From Bifidobacterium sp. ESL0775 (lineage in GTDB: Bacteria > Actinomycetota > Actinomycetes > Actinomycetales > Bifidobacteriaceae): a stretch of DNA of 64,000 nucleotides. The stretch spans positions 1,178,001-1,242,000 of the forward strand of contig NZ_CP113917.1 of the NCBI RefSeq assembly GCF_029395475.1, written 5' to 3'. The position numbers and the translations under genes were made by a program. The notes beneath the pieces are model-generated. The model did not search any database. It was given only the letters and a program-made list of their open reading frames with translations, and was not told the origin of the DNA. This document shows positions 45,480-53,235 of the stretch, piece after piece; the stretch's first letter is position 1, and every line of letters starts with the position of its first letter.

Positions 45480-46784
45480 CTAATCGAGGATCCCAAGGTC
45501 TTTGACACCTTGGTCGTAATAGCCTTTGTACGCGTCAAGCATTTGCTTGCCGGTTATCTCGCCGTTGACGAACTGCTGGAGGCTGGAAGACATGGAGTCA
45601 TACATATTGGCTCCAGCCCAATCGGGGTAATAGCCTAATACGCCCTTGCTCGCGACCTTCTTGAAATCGTCGATCATCACCTTCAACGAGGGATCCTTGA
45701 TCGCCGATGGATCATAGGTCAGCGGGATGCCGCCTGCGTTGCCGATGAAGTTCTGGATGTCAGGCTGCAGCGCGCAATTGATGAACTGGGCGGCCATGTC
45801 CTTGTGCTTCGCGTTGCGGGGAATGGTCAGGATGTTGCCGGTGCCGCCTTCATAGACATTGGCTCCCGGCCACTCCTTGGACTCCCACTTGAAGTTCTTG
45901 GCCTCATCCATGAAACGTCCATGGTTCCAAGTGCCGGTGACGAAAATCGGATGAGTGCCGTTGGTGAATCCCGTGAACGCATCCTCGGATTTCAGTCCAG
46001 ATACATCCTTGGAGATGTAGCCGGCCTTGAGCCAGGCCTCGATGGTGTTGGTCGCGAAAGTGAAAGGCTCACTGTTCCAGTCGACTTTGCCTTTGTAGAG
46101 CTGATAGTCTTCGACGAACTTCTTGTCTGCCTTGCTCAGGACCAGCTGCCACCAAAGCTGCTGCAAGGGATATTCCATGGCCGCTTCGGAAAGCGGCGTG
46201 ATGCCGTTCTCCTTGAATTTCGCCAGAGCCGAAACGAACTCGTCAAAAGTGTTGGGAATGGGGATGTTGTACTTCGCGAAGAGATCATCATTGTAATACA
46301 CGCGCTGCATCTCCGCGTAGGTGGGGATGCCGTACCAAGTGTTTCCACCGATGACGCCCTTGCTGGTGTACTTGCCCAAGATTTGGTTCTGCCCCTTGAC
46401 GATCTTGTCCCAGCCATATTTCTTGACATACGGACCCAGGTCGGAAAGCAGGTTCTGGGTCACCAGCAAGCCGGCGCTCGAATTGCCTCGGTTGGACTCC
46501 ATCACATCGGGGGCCTTGTCCGAGTTCAGGAACTGGCTACCGTTTTTGGCGATCTGCTCGAACGATTTCCGCTCAAACTTGACCTTCTTGCCCGTCTTTT
46601 TCTCGAAAACCTTGATGGTCTGGTTCCATCCCTTGGACTCGGCGCTGCCTTCATCGGCATACCACCACACCGTAAGGGTGTTGCCGTCTTCCTGCGAGCT
46701 TGAATTCGACGAGCCGCAGGCGCCTACACCGGCCAACATGGCCAGACTCGTTGCCATTGCAATGATTTTTGTATATACTTTCAT
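45480..46784 (-). CDS. Sugar ABC transporter substrate-binding lipoprotein
   Basis: A 434-residue family 1 solute-binding lipoprotein. The signal peptide ends at a lipobox with Cys23 (GVGAC), to be processed by Lgt and signal peptidase II. The mature part opens with TLTVWWYADEG and has GTWNHGRFMDEAK, typical of CUT1 binding proteins (maltose/oligosaccharide class). The ligand is unknown. Its SD is AAGG shortly before ATG 46784; a separate perfect SD lies about 90 bases further upstream. Confidence 0.92.
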   Translation of the reverse strand: MKVYTKIIAMATSLAMLAGVGACGSSNSSSQEDGNTLTVWWYADEGSAESKGWNQTIKVFEKKTGKKVKFERKSFEQIAKNGSQFLNSDKAPDVMESNRGNSSAGLLVTQNLLSDLGPYVKKYGWDKIVKGQNQILGKYTSKGVIGGNTWYGIPTYAEMQRVYYNDDLFAKYNIPIPNTFDEFVSALAKFKENGITPLSEAAMEYPLQQLWWQLVLSKADKKFVEDYQLYKGKVDWNSEPFTFATNTIEAWLKAGYISKDVSGLKSEDAFTGFTNGTHPIFVTGTWNHGRFMDEAKNFKWESKEWPGANVYEGGTGNILTIPRNAKHKDMAAQFINCALQPDIQNFIGNAGGIPLTYDPSAIKDPSLKVMIDDFKKVASKGVLGYYPDWAGANMYDSMSSSLQQFVNGEITGKQMLDAYKGYYDQGVKDLGILD

Positions 46785-46866
46785 AAAGTTTCGCCTTCGA
46801 AATCTAAAGTATGGTGTGTTTGTTCTTGCACAACAAGCGCACCATGGTTTATTGGGTTATTGGTTG

Positions 46867-46885
46867 TGAAACCTCCTTTGTTTCA
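46867..46885 (-). promoter_or_regulatory. Perfect Shine-Dalgarno displayed in a hairpin loop
   Basis: On the minus strand the sequence TGAAAC-AAAGGAG-GTTTCA forms a 6-bp stem with the SD in its loop. No start codon lies at a usable distance; the next ATG is 25 bases further and gives only 13 codons. It is 82 bases upstream of the binding-protein start. It resembles the mRNA-stabilising STAB-SD elements known upstream of some Gram-positive genes. Confidence 0.45.
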
Positions 46886-46925
46886 TTGTGTGGAAATCTT
46901 TTGGATCCTTGCCGCCTGTCGGTGT

Positions 46926-47951
46926 TCACGACTTACGGGCGGCAATGGATTCCCTTTCTATCAAGGGACATTTCATATTGATGTGGCTGACCTGACCATC
47001 ATCCCGTGACTCGAGCTTTTCAATCACCCTTCGTGTGGCCCATTCGCCCATTTTCTTCAATGGCAATTCGATCGTGGTGAGCCCTGGCGACAGCGCCTCC
47101 GCCACGAATCGTTGATTGTCGAAACCAACGATTGACAAGTCATCTGGAATCCTGAAGCCAAGGAAGCCGGCAGCCTCGTAGAAGGCCATGCCGATCTGAT
47201 CGCAGAAGCAACACACGGCGCTCGGACGATTCGGTTGGGAAAGCAGACGGATAGCCACATCGATTGCGGTGGCCGTTTGAACCGACGGAGCCTTCACCAC
47301 AAGATCGGGATTGAAGGTGATGCCGGATCGCTTGAGAGCGTTCAGATACCCTTTCATTCTCAGATTGGTGGCGACATAACCATCTACACTGCAATATGCG
47401 ATGCGCTTGTGTCCCTTGGAAATCAAGAGGTTCGTCGCATTGAACGCTCCGCCTTCATCGTCGGGAACGATGGAGTCGATGTCCTTATTTTCATCGGAAG
47501 GCTCGCTGTTCAGCAATACCACTGGCAAATCGGCAGGAAGCTCAGGAATGGCGACGGTCCTACGGTCGGGGACGGCGACGATTAAGGCATCGACATTGCG
47601 TTGCAACAAAGCGTTGTATGCGCTTTTCTCTTTGCTTTTATCATTATTGGTATCGATGAAAAGCATCAGATAATTACTGTCGAATGCGGCTTTCTGTGCT
47701 CCTGCCAGCAACTCGCTCGGGAAAGGAAGAGTGACCACTTGGTTGGAAAGCAGGCCGATGGTGTGCGTCCTTTTTGTTCGCAGGGACTGGGCCAAAGGGT
47801 TGGGAGAATATCCATAGTCGTCGGCTATGGCGCGAATGCGTTCGGCGGTGGAGACGCTTACTCTGCCGTCGCTTCGACCACTGAGGACCAAGGAAACCGC
47901 TGAGGTGGACACTCCGGACTTGCGTGCGATGTCTTTCATGGTCACCGTCAT
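46926..47951 (-). CDS. LacI-family transcriptional regulator
   Basis: A 341-residue repressor. The HTH is VTMKDIARKSGVSTSAVSLV (about residues 2-21) followed by the hinge helix NPLAQSLRTKRT, and a periplasmic-binding-like sensor domain with IDSIVPDDEGGAFNAT and ICDQIGMAFYEAAGF-like blocks. The start at 47951 follows GGAGG by 8 bases. It heads the sugar cluster and has LacI-type operators directly upstream, so it probably represses itself and the import genes until the sugar arrives. Confidence 0.9.
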   Translation of the reverse strand: MTVTMKDIARKSGVSTSAVSLVLSGRSDGRVSVSTAERIRAIADDYGYSPNPLAQSLRTKRTHTIGLLSNQVVTLPFPSELLAGAQKAAFDSNYLMLFIDTNNDKSKEKSAYNALLQRNVDALIVAVPDRRTVAIPELPADLPVVLLNSEPSDENKDIDSIVPDDEGGAFNATNLLISKGHKRIAYCSVDGYVATNLRMKGYLNALKRSGITFNPDLVVKAPSVQTATAIDVAIRLLSQPNRPSAVCCFCDQIGMAFYEAAGFLGFRIPDDLSIVGFDNQRFVAEALSPGLTTIELPLKKMGEWATRRVIEKLESRDDGQVSHINMKCPLIERESIAARKS

Positions 47952-47966
47952 TGTGTTCACCTCCAG

Positions 47967-48019
47967 GTTAAACGATTAACTTCGTTCTGAAAGAAAGTTT
48001 AAAATAGTCAAACGCGTTT
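47967..48019. promoter_or_regulatory. LacI-type operators upstream of the lacI gene
   Basis: Two palindromes with the central CG typical of LacI operators are seen: GTTAAACGATTAAC at 47967-47980 (one mismatch) and the perfect AAACGCGTTT at 48010-48019. They lie 16 and 59 bases upstream of the lacI start codon, overlapping the expected promoter. This suggests autorepression, perhaps by looping. Confidence 0.7.
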
Positions 48020-48070
48020 ACGGAAACACGACACGCCGTAAAAAGAATAAAATCAAACTAAACATTCTAC

Positions 48071-48605
48071 TTAAATCTGTTTCATTACTTTCGCAATCTT
48101 ATATCCGTTGACAGTGACTTGATGACTGCTGAAAGTATCGTCATCCGACTTTCTTAGCAATGGATGCGATTGACATCGCGTAAACGTTGTATATCGGATT
48201 TGGCCATGCCAAGTCACCGTCGCTTTTTCTCCACAGGCGATTTTGAAGTACCTGCATAAGCTAAGCGATGGCAGCCTGCAACGAGTCCTGTACAGATTGC
48301 AATGTTTCATGGTCATGCCTACACAGATACAGTTCCGCTCCTGATTCGAGCCGCCGCAACAGCTCATCGCCCAGCTTGAACAATGCCTCCTAGATATGCC
48401 GCTTTTCGCCATACCTTGACCAGATCACATCCAATCGTGTCAGGTTGCCGTCAATCTTCCAGCCTTGCAACTCATCACGGTAGAGAAAATCTTTGTCGGG
48501 AGAGCGGTCCCCCAAAGATCGGCCATGTCGGCTGTCCTTCGCCCCCATCAGTGCTTTTCTCGAAAAACGCCCTGAACGGGGCTATGGTGATGCCAAGCCT
48601 GTGAT
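48071..48605 (-). pseudogene. Degenerate minus-strand gene, family not recognised
   Basis: One minus-strand frame reads protein-like over about 48600-48264 (FSRKALMGAKDSRHGR, then DKDFLYRDELQGWKIDGNLT), but it has an in-frame TAG at 48390-48392 and another at 48261-48263. A second frame reads protein-like near the 3' end (TVTWHGQIRYTTFTRCQ) to a stop at 48071, so a frameshift is also needed. That pattern fits a decayed gene, possibly of mobile origin. I cannot name the family. The rest of the 826-base gap between lacI and the TetR gene shows nothing further. Confidence 0.4.
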
Positions 48606-48777
48606 GAATAAAGTTGGCTGATTGCTTCCTGGATACATGGGGTTTGAAATGGCGCAAACTATCATGACGGTCCGTTTATTTGATCACATCCGCAAATTAT
48701 CGTATGTGGAAAATACAATCGCCCGAATATTAATTCTCGTCGGTTTGCCAGGTCCATTCACCACAATCGACAGCTTT

Positions 48778-49266
48778 TTAACTTAGTTTGCCAGTGCGCT
48801 TGGCCACCTGTGACATGAGCGTGGCGGACAAACGGGTTGGGTCGACCGGAGGATCGGCGTCTAGGCTGTCGGTGAGCACGTTCCATAGACCACCGACGAC
48901 GAACAGATCCGCCAAACGCTCCTCCCCTAATTCAGGCTCATGCCATGGCAAGTTCAACTGCGGGAAACGTCTGGTGAAGACTTCGTTTTGAATTGATATG
49001 GCCGAGTCCAACAACCCATTGCTTCTTAACAGTCGAAGACGAGGTGCCCGGTCCAAGAAATACACAAAATAGTGCTGGATCCCTTGGGCGAATGACATAC
49101 CATCCATTCGTTCATCCTCATCGACTAACCCAACTATAAGTTTTTCAAGGTATCGACGCACCACATCTGTCTTGCCGTCAAAATGCCGATAAAACGTCTT
49201 ACGTGAGATTTCCGCCTTCGCGGCGATTTCGGAAACAGTCAAGGGCACGAATGAATTCGTTTCCAA
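48778..49266 (-). CDS. TetR/AcrR-family regulator, 5' end apparently frameshifted
   Basis: The readable part (162 residues from a TTG at 49266) has the TetR helix-turn-helix TVSEIAAKAEISRKTFYRHF and an all-helical ligand domain. Helix 1 is missing from this start, but upstream in the same frame lies VEDRVIDALFAKLETNSF, a proper helix 1, with no start codon and a TAA about 22 codons back. An ATG with a GAGG site at 49322 is in another frame, 32 bases before that helix-1 region. So a one-base indel near 49290-49320 is likely, or an unusual start. It is divergent from the HXXEE gene. Confidence 0.65.
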   Translation of the reverse strand: METNSFVPLTVSEIAAKAEISRKTFYRHFDGKTDVVRRYLEKLIVGLVDEDERMDGMSFAQGIQHYFVYFLDRAPRLRLLRSNGLLDSAISIQNEVFTRRFPQLNLPWHEPELGEERLADLFVVGGLWNVLTDSLDADPPVDPTRLSATLMSQVAKRTGKLS

Positions 49267-49346
49267 CTTAGCGAACAGCGCGTCAATGACCCGATCCTCG
49301 ACTCCGCACCATTACCAGTCATATAAACCTCAATAATTCTGTCTGC

Positions 49347-49436
49347 AAGGTGACAATTTGATGGATGTGTGTCACCAGGTGGACGTTCGTTCCGTGAGAA
49401 CCCTACGTTCTTAGGGTAACAAATGTCACCTTTGAC
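49347..49436. promoter_or_regulatory. Candidate TetR operators in the divergent TetR-HXXEE gap
   Basis: AAGGTGACAATTTG at 49347-49360 is the inverted copy (one base deleted) of CAAATGTCACCTT at 49420-49432; a further TGTCACC lies at 49370-49376. ACCCTA-cgttct-TAGGGT at 49400-49417 is a separate 6+6 inverted repeat. Their place between divergent genes is typical for TetR autoregulation and control of the neighbour. Confidence 0.5.
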
Positions 49437-49451
49437 GGAAAGGCCGGTATC

Positions 49452-49970
49452 ATGTCGATATTTCTGAGCTTTTGGATCCTGCCCATTGTCTTCATCCTTC
49501 ACGACTTCGAGGAGATAATCATGGTACCTGCTTGGAAACAGCGGGAATCACCCAACACAAACATCGTCAAGCGGCGGGCCTTCGGTGCAACTACGGACGG
49601 GCCGGCGCTTTGCTCCGGTGTCGCCGAGGAAATGGTACTGCTGGTCATCGTCTCCGCCGTTTGCGAACTCACCGGCGACACCACGCTGTATTTGGCAAGT
49701 TGCGTGGCCTATACCTTCCATCTTGTTGTGCATATCTTCGCATGCCCATTGGCACATGGCTATATCCCCGGTGTCATCACCGCACTGATCGAGATGCCAT
49801 TCATGGTCTGGTTCATCATCAGTTACTGGCGTATCGACCGTTCAGGACTGCCGGCTTACCTAATCTGGCAAGTCGCCGCACTCCTGGTGTTTGTCATAAA
49901 TCTCAAGCTTATCCATACGCTCATGCCAAAGATCCAAGATTTCCTTCGCGACTATGCACAAAGTGAATGA
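49452..49970 (+). CDS. HXXEE-domain membrane protein
   Basis: A 172-residue polytopic membrane protein (four to five helices). The name-giving motif is HDFEE (residues 17-21, in VFILHDFEEIIMVP), and a second conserved-looking SGVAEEMVLLVIV block and HLVVHIFACPLAHGY follow; these are the family's His/Glu positions. The function of HXXEE proteins is not established. Divergent pairing with a TetR gene is a known arrangement for them and suggests a ligand-induced membrane function such as export or lipid chemistry. Confidence 0.75.
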   Translation: MSIFLSFWILPIVFILHDFEEIIMVPAWKQRESPNTNIVKRRAFGATTDGPALCSGVAEEMVLLVIVSAVCELTGDTTLYLASCVAYTFHLVVHIFACPLAHGYIPGVITALIEMPFMVWFIISYWRIDRSGLPAYLIWQVAALLVFVINLKLIHTLMPKIQDFLRDYAQSE

Positions 49971-50149
49971 CTTCGAAATCACCTACACATCAAACGGAGC
50001 ACCTTCCATCTGGAATCAAACCCCGCCTTCCCCTCTATATGGAACATCCTAGCTTCAGAAGCTATTGAACAACTAATGCTAAATTGCCTATTATCTTTAA
50101 TGATGGCAGAAACCATCCCAGTCCAAAATCAAGAAGAGGAATTTTAGCG

Positions 50150-50488
50150 ATGAATATTCTTTCGGCGATTGTAGCCGCGATACGCTTCCTTCTGGAGATA
50201 GCCACGGTCATCGGTCTGGTAGCGGGAGGTGGGTTCCTCTCCAAAAATGGTGGAGTCAAGTTCTTGTGGATCGTCATCGGGGTCATCGTAATCATCGTGT
50301 GGGCAAGATACGGCGCACCCAGCTCCGCACATGTACTGCCGAAATATGGAAAATTCTGCCTAGAACTTGTCGTTTACACCATCGGTTCAATCGGATTCCT
50401 CCGGATCTTCGGCATCTCCATCGGCCTCACCTACATCTTCATCGCAATCATCGACCTCATCCTCATGTACGCCCTTAGCCTCGAATAG
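50150..50488 (+). CDS. YrdB-family (DUF2568) membrane protein
   Basis: A 112-residue protein of four helices starting at ATG 50150, about ten bases after AGAGGA. The pattern FLLEIATVIGLVAGGGFLS, then VWARYGAPSSAHVLP and KFCLELVVYTIGSIGF, matches the YrdB family of small membrane proteins of unknown function (the WxxxxAPxS loop is typical). The gene is AT-richer than the housekeeping genes and lies inside the accessory patch near tRNA-Pro, which suggests horizontal acquisition. Confidence 0.7.
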   Translation: MNILSAIVAAIRFLLEIATVIGLVAGGGFLSKNGGVKFLWIVIGVIVIIVWARYGAPSSAHVLPKYGKFCLELVVYTIGSIGFLRIFGISIGLTYIFIAIIDLILMYALSLE

Positions 50489-50697
50489 CAAAACTTTTGC
50501 TGATACCGTTCCAAGACACTCTGGCGTCTGCTGCAGTCAGAGCTCACCGGTAGCCATATAAGATAAAATGCACCATGCTCTATCGAAACAAGAGCCGTCA
50601 TAAGGCAATAGAACGAACAACAGAATCCCGGAGATGAGAAAACAAAGTCAAATCACTAATAATAAGTTGTTCCGGCGTCGGAAAGTAGGCCGCAAAG

Positions 50698-50747
50698 TAG
50701 ACACAAAATGACGGATACCTGCGGTTATCGTGTCTAATCGTGTCTAA
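50698..50747. repeat. Integrase-arm-like repeats beside tRNA-Pro
   Basis: TCGTGTCTAA occurs twice in exact tandem (50728-50737, 50738-50747), and the inverted TAGACAC lies at 50698-50704. Short repeats like these flank many tyrosine-integrase attachment sites near tRNA 3' ends. No integrase gene is present, so this would be the scar of a lost element. The rest of the 317-base gap (50489-50805) is AT-rich with only a small AGCAAAA/TTTTGCT hairpin at 50488-50502. Confidence 0.4.
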
Positions 50748-50751
50748 AATC

Positions 50752-50802
50752 GAAAAGCCTGAAATTCCGATGTCTTGAAAACGTTGGAATTTCAGGCTTT
50801 TC
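50752..50802 (-). terminator. Terminator of tRNA-Pro
   Basis: A perfect 17-bp stem (50752-50768 with 50786-50802), 17-base loop, starts four bases after the tRNA 3' end. On the minus strand the descending arm ends in CTTTTC and GATTTT follows. Confidence 0.75.
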
Positions 50803-50805
50803 TCG

Positions 50806-50879
<74 letters not shown>

Positions 50880-51099
50880 AACAGTGCAAAGCACCAGTGA
50901 GATAGTTTAGCATAAAAACTAGTCGGTACCGCTCTCGGCGTGGCGCAAAGATGGATGGAGCTTGAATATGTCTTCTATCAAGTTAAGAAAAATAGCATTG
51001 GCTAGCATAGAGGCAGATTAGAAATACAGGTCGTGAAATTTGGTTGTGTTCACGACCCGTATTTTCACCGATGACATCTTGAATTGATAATTTCCGTTG

Positions 51100-53235
51100 T
51101 TACTTTTTCTTCGACTTGCGCTCGCGGATGTGGATCGAGATTTGGATCGGGGTGCCCTCGAAGCCGAATTCCTCGCGCAGCTGGCGTTCGATGTAGCGGC
51201 GGTAGCCGTGCTCGAGGAAGCCGGTGGAGAAGATGACAAAGCGAGGCGGACGCGTCGAGGCCTGCGTCGCAAACAATATACGGGGCTGCTTGCCACCGCG
51301 CAACGGGTGCGGGTGCGCGGACTGGATGCGGCCGAGGAACGAGTTCAGCTTGCCGGTCGGTATGCGCTTGTCCCAGGAGCCAAGCGCGGTGTTCATCGCC
51401 GCTAGCAGTCGGTTGGTGTGCCAGCCGGTCTTGGCGGAGAGGTTGACGCGCTGAGCCCAGGTGACCTGATCGAATTCGGTCTGCCACAGACGTTCGAGAC
51501 GCTGACGATCGAAGTCGTCCATCAGATCCCACTTGTTGAACACCAGCACGATGGCGCGTCCGGCGTCCACGGCTTGGCTCATCACTTTGAGATCTTGGTC
51601 GGAAATCGGTTGCGAGGCATCGAACAGGACCAGCGCCAGCTCGGAGCGTTCGATGGCTGCCTGCGTACGCAGCGATGAATAGTATTCGGCGCCGGAAAGT
51701 TTGTGCAAGCGACGCTTGATGCCGGCGGTGTCAATGAAGAGCCAATCCTCGTCACCGATACGGATGATCTCATCGACCGGATCGCGTGTGGTTCCGGCCA
51801 GATCGTTGACGACACTGCGTTCCTCGTGTGCCAGCTCGTTGAGAAGCGAGGACTTGCCGACATTCGGCTTGCCGATCAAAGCGACACGACGCAAATTCGT
51901 CGGCGTCAGGAATCCGGAGGTTTTCTTGGCCTTTTTCAGCTTATCGACAGCCACATCGAGCAGGTCGCCCACTCCCCTGCCGTGCATCGCGGAAATCCCG
52001 TAAGGTTCGCCCAAGCCGAGCTTCCAGAAATCGGCGGTCAGGTATTCGTTGGAATTGTCGTCGATCTTGTTGACGGCCAGAATCACTGGTTTGCCGCTTT
52101 CGCGCAGCATCTTGACGATTCGCGAGTCAGTGGATGTAATACCAACTTGTCCATCAACCACCAGAATCACCGCATCGGAAAGCCCTACCGCCACTTGCGC
52201 CTGCGAGGCAATGGCCGATTCGATGCCTTCCACGTCGGTCTCCCAACCGCCGGTATCGACCAGTTTAAAGTCGGTTCCGGCCCATTCCGCGTCATAGCTG
52301 ACACGGTCACGGGTGACACCTGGGGTATCCTCCACGACCGCCGCGCGGCGGCCCAGGATGCGGTTGACGAGCGTCGATTTGCCGACGTTCGGCCGCCCGA
52401 CCACGGCGAGCACTCCCACAGCCTTCTGATTGGCCGCAGCTTCGCCGTCAACGGTTTCGCCGGCAAGCAGCGCCTCGTCTTCCTCATCGAGATCGTAGCC
52501 TTCGAGGTTCGCGGCATACTGCTTGTATGACTGTTCCTCCGCGGCCGCGTCGACCAGTCCAATGAGCTTATCCAGCGTCTCTTCAAACGTAAGATCGGAA
52601 TTATCGACGGTTGTGACGCCATCGGCTGCCTCAAGGAAGCTGGTGGCCTTGGAATCGGCCTTGTCGCGGGCAATGACGTTATCGGCACCAACACCAGCGC
52701 TTGCAGCAGATTGCCCGGTACGCCGTGCTTGGCGCACTTCCGGGCGCGCGGTCAAGAGCACACGCACTTCCGCGTTCGGAGCAACGACAGTGGTGATATC
52801 GCGTCCTTCGGCGACGATTCCGGCACCCTTCGAGAACGAATCGACAGACGTTTCGCGGTTGATATACGCGCGTTGCGCGGCGATCAGTAGATGCCGAACC
52901 GGCACGATATTTGAGACCTTCGAGACATGCGAAGAGACGTTGGAATCACGAATCGCCTTGCTGATATCCTCGTCGTCCACCAAAACCTTGGGGTCATCAG
53001 GGTCGACACCGATATCGAAGTGATCACCGGTGAACAAGTCCCCCACCATTTCGGTGATGGCCTGTTCGTCGACAACGTCGGCATCCAAATCGGCACCTTG
53101 CTTGAGGCACCACCAAGCGGCGGCGCGATACATCGCGCCGGTGTCGAGGTAGGCATAGCTGAAATACTTGGCCAGTGCCTTGGAAGTCGAGGATTTGCCC
53201 ACTCCCGCGGGCCCGTCAATGGCTACTCGTATCAC
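51100..53235 (-). CDS. cmk-der: Bifunctional cytidylate kinase / GTPase Der
   Basis: A 711-residue fusion. Residues 1-230 are cytidylate kinase (P-loop AIDGPAGVGKSS, then LDTGAMYRAAA, and RDITTVVAPNAEV), which makes CDP. From about 270 comes Der, a double GTPase for 50S assembly: P-loops GRPNVGKST (about 281) and GKPNVGKSS (about 453), DTPG in VEDTPGVTRDR, NKID and NKWD, and a C-terminal KH-like domain. An acidic linker joins them. GTG start at 53235 with GGAGGT seven bases before; it overlaps the rluB stop (GTGA). This fusion is typical of bifidobacteria and some other actinobacteria. Confidence 0.95.
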   Translation of the reverse strand: MIRVAIDGPAGVGKSSTSKALAKYFSYAYLDTGAMYRAAAWWCLKQGADLDADVVDEQAITEMVGDLFTGDHFDIGVDPDDPKVLVDDEDISKAIRDSNVSSHVSKVSNIVPVRHLLIAAQRAYINRETSVDSFSKGAGIVAEGRDITTVVAPNAEVRVLLTARPEVRQARRTGQSAASAGVGADNVIARDKADSKATSFLEAADGVTTVDNSDLTFEETLDKLIGLVDAAAEEQSYKQYAANLEGYDLDEEDEALLAGETVDGEAAANQKAVGVLAVVGRPNVGKSTLVNRILGRRAAVVEDTPGVTRDRVSYDAEWAGTDFKLVDTGGWETDVEGIESAIASQAQVAVGLSDAVILVVDGQVGITSTDSRIVKMLRESGKPVILAVNKIDDNSNEYLTADFWKLGLGEPYGISAMHGRGVGDLLDVAVDKLKKAKKTSGFLTPTNLRRVALIGKPNVGKSSLLNELAHEERSVVNDLAGTTRDPVDEIIRIGDEDWLFIDTAGIKRRLHKLSGAEYYSSLRTQAAIERSELALVLFDASQPISDQDLKVMSQAVDAGRAIVLVFNKWDLMDDFDRQRLERLWQTEFDQVTWAQRVNLSAKTGWHTNRLLAAMNTALGSWDKRIPTGKLNSFLGRIQSAHPHPLRGGKQPRILFATQASTRPPRFVIFSTGFLEHGYRRYIERQLREEFGFEGTPIQISIHIRERKSKKK

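Noticed and set aside
46804..46845. 13-codon mini-ORF (MVRLLCKNKHTIL) downstream of the loop-displayed SD
   Set aside because: Its ATG is 25 bases from the SD, too far for initiation, and the peptide has no leader-like feature such as repeated codons.
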